A stretch of DNA of 35,074 bases from SKLM01 sp041687115 (GTDB taxonomy: Bacteria > Chloroflexota > Anaerolineae > B4-G1), in the NCBI GenBank assembly GCA_041687115.1, contig JAWLCP010000022.1:1-35074 (forward strand), written 5' to 3'. Under the pieces are notes generated by a model that worked only from the letters and a program-made list of their open reading frames with translations, ran no database searches and was not told the DNA's origin. The position numbers and the translations under genes are program-made. Within the stretch, counting starts at the first letter, position 1, and each line of letters starts with the position of its first letter. Below, one piece after another: positions 31,699 to 35,074 of the stretch.

Positions 31699-33036
31699 AT
31701 GACAAGTCCCAATCAGGTAAACAACACCGCATCCGCCCCACGTGTTCTGATCATCGGCGCCGGCATCGCCGGCATGCAGGCCGCGCTGGACGTTGCGGAC
31801 GCCGGCTACGACGTCTTGCTGGTCGACCGGCTGCCCTCCATCGGGGGGCGCATGGCCCAGCTGTCGGAGACTTTCCCCACCCTCGACTGCGCCCAGTGCA
31901 TCCTCACCCCCCGCACCGTCGAGGTGGGCCACCACGAGCGCATCCAGCTGCTCACCTACTCGGACGTAGAGGCGGTGGAGGGCGAGCTGGGCGACTTCCG
32001 CGTGCGCATCCGGCGCCACGCAGCCTACGTCGACTGGGACGTGTGCACCGGCTGTGGCCTCTGCCAGGAGAAGTGCCCCGCCAGCGCCCCCTCCGAGTTT
32101 GAGCGAGCCATAGGAGACCGTAAGGCCATCTACACCCTCTCTCCCCAGGCGGTGCCGAACAAACCCGTCATCGATCCCGATCACTGCATCTACTTCCTGA
32201 GGGAGCGCTGCGGGGCGTGTGCGAAGCTCTGTCCCGTAGGCGCCGTTGATTTCGAGCAACAGGATACCGTCCTCGAGGAGCGCTGCGACGCGATCATCCT
32301 GGCGCCTGGGTACGACCTGTACGGGCTCGAGAACATGCCCGAGTACGGCGGGGGGAAGGTGCCCGACGTCATCGATTCCCTCGCCTTCGAGCGTCTCCTC
32401 TCCTCCTCCGGCCCTACCGCCGGCGACATTCTACGCCCATCCGATGGCCGGGTGCCCCGCGAGGTGGTCTTCATCCAGTGCGCCGGGTCCCGAGACCCAG
32501 AGAAGCACCTATCCTACTGCTCCAAGGTCTGCTGTATGTACACCGCCAAACAGGCCATCCTCTACTCCCACCGCGTGCACGATGGACAGGCCTATATCTT
32601 CTATATCGACATCCGCGCCTCCGGAAAGGGATACGACGAGTTCACCCAGCGCGCCATGGAGGACGACGACGTGCTCTACCTGCGCGGAAAGGTCTCCCGC
32701 ATCTTCCGCCGGGGCGACCAGGTGGTCGTCTGGGGCGCCGACACCCTCAGTAACCGTCAGATACAGATCTCCGCCGATCTCGTCGTCGTGGCTCCGGCCC
32801 TCCTCCCCCACCCGGACACCGCCCGCCTGGCGCGGATGCTGAACCTCCCCACCGACCCGCACGGCTGGCTTCTCCCCCTGGAGGCGAACGTACACCCCGT
32901 GGAGACGCTTCGCTCGGGCATCTTCGTCACCGGCGCCGCCACCGGCCCCATGGACATCCCCGAGACCGTGGCCCACGCCAGTGGCGCCGCGGCCCAGGTC
33001 CTCAAGATCTTCGCCCGCCGTCGCGTCAAGTCGTAG
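31699..33036 (+). CDS. hdrA: HdrA-like flavoprotein 2 (core with inserted ferredoxin domain, no N- or C-terminal domains)
   Basis: A 445-residue HdrA-like flavoprotein. It starts almost at the FAD motif (VLIIGAGIAGMQAALDVADAGY, from residue 16). FPTLDCAQCILTPR carries C64 and C67. The inserted ferredoxin domain is present: CTGCGLCQEKCP from C116, and a second motif with C163, C171, C174 and C178. QCAGSRDPEKHLSYCSKVCC is the shared cysteine cluster. There is no N-terminal CHC domain and no C-terminal ferredoxin domain, exactly the parts that protein 1 has. The ATG at 31699 has no clear ribosome binding site. A TTG at 31681 is an alternative, overlapping the stop of an 11-codon frame that starts at 31649. 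The two proteins probably form one complex. Confidence 0.9.
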   Translation: MTSPNQVNNTASAPRVLIIGAGIAGMQAALDVADAGYDVLLVDRLPSIGGRMAQLSETFPTLDCAQCILTPRTVEVGHHERIQLLTYSDVEAVEGELGDFRVRIRRHAAYVDWDVCTGCGLCQEKCPASAPSEFERAIGDRKAIYTLSPQAVPNKPVIDPDHCIYFLRERCGACAKLCPVGAVDFEQQDTVLEERCDAIILAPGYDLYGLENMPEYGGGKVPDVIDSLAFERLLSSSGPTAGDILRPSDGRVPREVVFIQCAGSRDPEKHLSYCSKVCCMYTAKQAILYSHRVHDGQAYIFYIDIRASGKGYDEFTQRAMEDDDVLYLRGKVSRIFRRGDQVVVWGADTLSNRQIQISADLVVVAPALLPHPDTARLARMLNLPTDPHGWLLPLEANVHPVETLRSGIFVTGAATGPMDIPETVAHASGAAAQVLKIFARRRVKS

Positions 33037-33547
33037 CCCCACCAACAGCCACGCACGAACCTCGCCAATTGCGGTGCTACACGAAGCCTGCGTCGGTCGC
33101 GGGCACCTCCTCCCAACCGCGAACAGCATGACCTCCGCTTCGCCTGTTATCTGGCTGCCCGTCCCCTTCATTTGACTGAAAACCGGCACAAGGTCCTTGA
33201 CAAGCCGCAAATTGGATTGTATACTAGTAACAGAGAGGGCAGGTAGCCCATCACGTAGGCCCGACCACGTTCAGCCCATCCACATCGAGCTCGCACGCGA
33301 TCTGCGCCCCGGGCGGGGCAGAGGAAGTCTCAAACACGGATCCAGCCGACAGTCGACCACCCCTAGGTCGGGGACCTACCCCGCGCCCGCGCTCGCGGAC
33401 CCTACGCGATTGCGAAAGGAGGGTTAGAACAGGACCGACATCTCTTACCCAGTCTCTTGATCACCGGTCACGTAGCGAAGATGTGGCGGCAATTGGCTGA
33501 CCCCACCTCTTCTGCGTCGCCAAGGAGTAGTATCAAGGAGGATCGTG
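33037..33547 (+). other. Intergenic region with promoter and long leader of the DUF4397 gene
   Basis: This 511-base stretch has no supported gene. It has a strong promoter match at 33197-33225 and a small hairpin TAGGTC, GGG, GACCTA at 33364-33378. A leader of about 315 bases would precede the DUF4397 gene. A 76-codon open frame starting at 33197 begins inside the promoter and has no recognisable domain, so I do not call it. Confidence 0.6.
33197..33225 (+). promoter_or_regulatory. Strong sigma-70-type promoter
   Basis: TTGACA at 33197-33202, a 17-base spacer and TATACT at 33220-33225. The -35 is perfect and the -10 matches 5 of 6. The bases before it, GTCC, are the same as at the IclR promoter. 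It is the best promoter match I see in the window and lies in the gap before the DUF4397 gene. Confidence 0.75.
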
Positions 33548-35074
33548 ATGAAACGTACGCTGCTAATCTGTCTGTCTGCGCTACTAGCTCTCGGTGCCGT
33601 GGCAGTCACCGCCCTGGCCATGGAGAGCCGCTCCAACGACGGGACAGCTCCTGCAGAAACGGCGATTCCACTCGCCCGAGTGGCTGTCGCCCACCTCGCC
33701 CCCTTCAGCACCACGACCGCCGTAGACGTCAAGGTAGACGGATTCCCCGTCCTCAGCGATTTCGAATTTGGGGACTCTACCCCATACGTATCTCCCCCTT
33801 TCCTAGTCAGCGGGACGCACCTCATAGAGATCTTTCCCGCTGGCGGCACGGACCCGGTGCTGACCAGGACGGTCGATCTTGAGGCCCGCGACTACACCGC
33901 CATCGCCGTCGGCGGGGCCAATGAGTGGGACCTGGACCTGCTCCTCCTTGAGGACGACAATACCGCGCCCCCGGGGGGGAAGCTCAAGGCACGCATCGGC
34001 CATCTGGCCCCCTTCGCCGACACGGAGGCCGGCACCCTGGCCGACGTCCGTCTCCAGGATGGTACCCCTGTGCTTCCCATGAGTGTCGGCTATGGCACCT
34101 ACACAGACTCCTACACCCCACTGGATGCGGGGGAATACGACCTGAAGATCACCGCGCCCGGCGGCAGTCCCACGCTCATCGATCCCATGCCGGCCACCTT
34201 CGACGAGGGCGACATCCTCTCCGTCTTCGCCGTCGGAGACGGCGACAATCAACCCCTGGGCGTCTTCGTGCTGCCCAGCGACGAGGAGGGATTCTTCCTC
34301 GATCTGGCCGCCTCCCTCCAGCTGGCTCATCTGGCCCCCTTCGCACCGGATCCAGGCACGGCCGTAGACGTCAGCATCGACTCGACACAGGTCCTCACTA
34401 GCTTCGCTTTCGCCGACTCCACCGGCTATCTCCCACTCCAGGCCGGCGTCGATCACTTGATCGAGATCGCCCCGGCGGGCGGCGGGCCTGTCGTCTACTC
34501 TACCACCGCCAACCTGACCCACCTCCTGCACTACACCGCCATCGCCGTCGGCGGGGCCAATGAGTGGGACCTGGACCTGCTCCTCCTTGAGGACGACAAT
34601 ACCGCGCCCCCGGGGGGGAAGCTCAAGGCACGCATCGGCCATCTGGCCCCCTTCGCCGACACGGAGGCCGGCACCCTGGCCGACGTCCGTCTCCAGGATG
34701 GTACCCCTGTGCTTCCCATGAGTGTCGGCTATGGCACCTACACAGACTCCTACACCCCACTGGATGCGGGGGAATACGACCTGAAGATCACCGCGCCCGG
34801 CGGCAGTCCCACGCTCATCGATCCCATGCCGGCCACCTTCGACGAGGGCGACATCCTCTCCGTCTTCGCCGTCGGAGACGGCGACAATCAACCCCTGGGC
34901 GTCTTCGTGCTGCCCAGCGACGAGGAGGGATTCTTCTTGGATCTGGCCGCCTCCCTCCAGCTGGCCCATCTGGCCCCCTTCGCACCGGATCCAGGCACGG
35001 CCGTAGACGTCAGCATCGACTCGACACAGGTCCTCACTAACTTCGCTTTCGCCGACTCCACCGGCTATCTCCCA
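33548..35074 (+). CDS. Secreted DUF4397 repeat protein (partial, runs off the window)
   Basis: An open frame of 509 residues without a stop in the window. Residues 1-24 form a signal peptide (KR, hydrophobic core, cleavage after TALA), with no lipobox. The rest is a chain of DUF4397 domains of about 105-110 residues. They begin with RVAVAHLAPF near residue 44, ARIGHLAPF near 148, LQLAHLAPF near 258, ARIGHLAPF near 361 and LQLAHLAPF near 471. Domains 2 and 4 are almost identical in DNA, as are 3 and 5 in part, because of a 639-nt tandem duplication. AAGGAGG lies 6 bases before the ATG. The protein is probably exported and may be surface-associated; DUF4397 has no established activity. It is not functionally linked to the metabolic genes in any visible way. 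Confidence 0.88.
   Translation, partial: MKRTLLICLSALLALGAVAVTALAMESRSNDGTAPAETAIPLARVAVAHLAPFSTTTAVDVKVDGFPVLSDFEFGDSTPYVSPPFLVSGTHLIEIFPAGGTDPVLTRTVDLEARDYTAIAVGGANEWDLDLLLLEDDNTAPPGGKLKARIGHLAPFADTEAGTLADVRLQDGTPVLPMSVGYGTYTDSYTPLDAGEYDLKITAPGGSPTLIDPMPATFDEGDILSVFAVGDGDNQPLGVFVLPSDEEGFFLDLAASLQLAHLAPFAPDPGTAVDVSIDSTQVLTSFAFADSTGYLPLQAGVDHLIEIAPAGGGPVVYSTTANLTHLLHYTAIAVGGANEWDLDLLLLEDDNTAPPGGKLKARIGHLAPFADTEAGTLADVRLQDGTPVLPMSVGYGTYTDSYTPLDAGEYDLKITAPGGSPTLIDPMPATFDEGDILSVFAVGDGDNQPLGVFVLPSDEEGFFLDLAASLQLAHLAPFAPDPGTAVDVSIDSTQVLTNFAFADSTGYLP
33891..35074 (+). repeat. 639-nt tandem duplication inside the DUF4397 gene
   Basis: Bases 33891-34435 are repeated at 34530-35074, an offset of 639 bases (213 codons). 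I see no difference over about the first 400 bases. The differences come later: CTC to TTG near 34297, GCT to GCC near 34327, and an AGC to AAC change near 34411. The second copy continues beyond the window. The 94 bases between the copies (34436-34529) belong to the first period, so the unit is two DUF4397 domains. Confidence 0.93.

Noticed and set aside
33197..33427. A 76-codon plus-strand frame in the gap before the DUF4397 gene
   Set aside because: It starts inside the -35 box of a strong promoter, has no ribosome binding site and no recognisable domain.
33803..34969. A 388-codon minus-strand frame with internal repeats
   Set aside because: Its repeats are only the complement of the duplicated DUF4397 domains, whose plus-strand frame has a signal peptide and ribosome binding site.
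1..35074. Insertion sequence, phage or tRNA genes
   Set aside because: I looked for transposase, integrase and tRNA-like sequences by eye and saw none; a computed tRNA search was not possible.

Overview
The window is a GC-rich bacterial segment in which all 29 recognisable genes lie on the plus strand. It looks like an anaerobic or facultative amino-acid-degrading member of the Chloroflexota. That placement is inferred from the solute-binding lipoprotein, with its acidic, TATPEPE-type linker, from the tungsten aldehyde oxidoreductase and HdrA genes, and from the DUF4397 repeat protein. There is no rRNA or other marker gene to prove it.

Layout. (1) 1-7786: the end of a class III aminotransferase, an ornithine cyclodeaminase-family enzyme, a glutamate-1-semialdehyde-aminotransferase-like enzyme, CoA-acylating methylmalonate semialdehyde dehydrogenase, a small ferritin-like protein, a first aldehyde:ferredoxin oxidoreductase (AOR1) and a saccharopine dehydrogenase-family protein. 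A GC-rich hairpin follows. (2) 7891-11903: a promoter candidate and three genes that together match the 12S, 5S and 1.3S subunits of a methylmalonyl-CoA:pyruvate transcarboxylase, with no biotin carboxylase. A 53-bp tandem repeat separates the 5S gene from the biotin carrier gene. (3) 12125-29764: a promoter and possible operator, an IclR-family regulator, a complete branched-chain-type ABC importer, two tandem proline racemase-family enzymes, an amidohydrolase, a MoaD-like protein and AOR2. These are followed by an aminotransferase, a two-subunit CoA-transferase, a thiolase and another aminotransferase. Spacing is tight and several genes overlap, so much of this may be one long operon. (4) 29761-33036: a promoter candidate and two HdrA-like flavoproteins whose domain losses are complementary. 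(5) 33197-35074: a strong promoter match and a secreted DUF4397 repeat protein that runs off the window and contains a near-identical 639-nt duplication.

How it may work together (inference). The importer brings in an amino acid or derivative, and the amidohydrolase and racemases prepare it. The aminotransferases convert amino groups, including those of beta- or omega-amino acids, to semialdehydes or keto acids. Methylmalonate semialdehyde dehydrogenase gives propionyl-CoA, which the transcarboxylase can carboxylate without ATP, using oxaloacetate. The CoA-transferase and thiolase can activate and cleave a 3-oxo acid. The AORs would oxidise aldehydes with ferredoxin as acceptor, and the HdrA pair may redistribute those electrons. 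The most unusual points are the complementary HdrA pair, the AOR1/ferritin-like neighbourhood, the transcarboxylase set, and several striking palindromes at intercistronic junctions.
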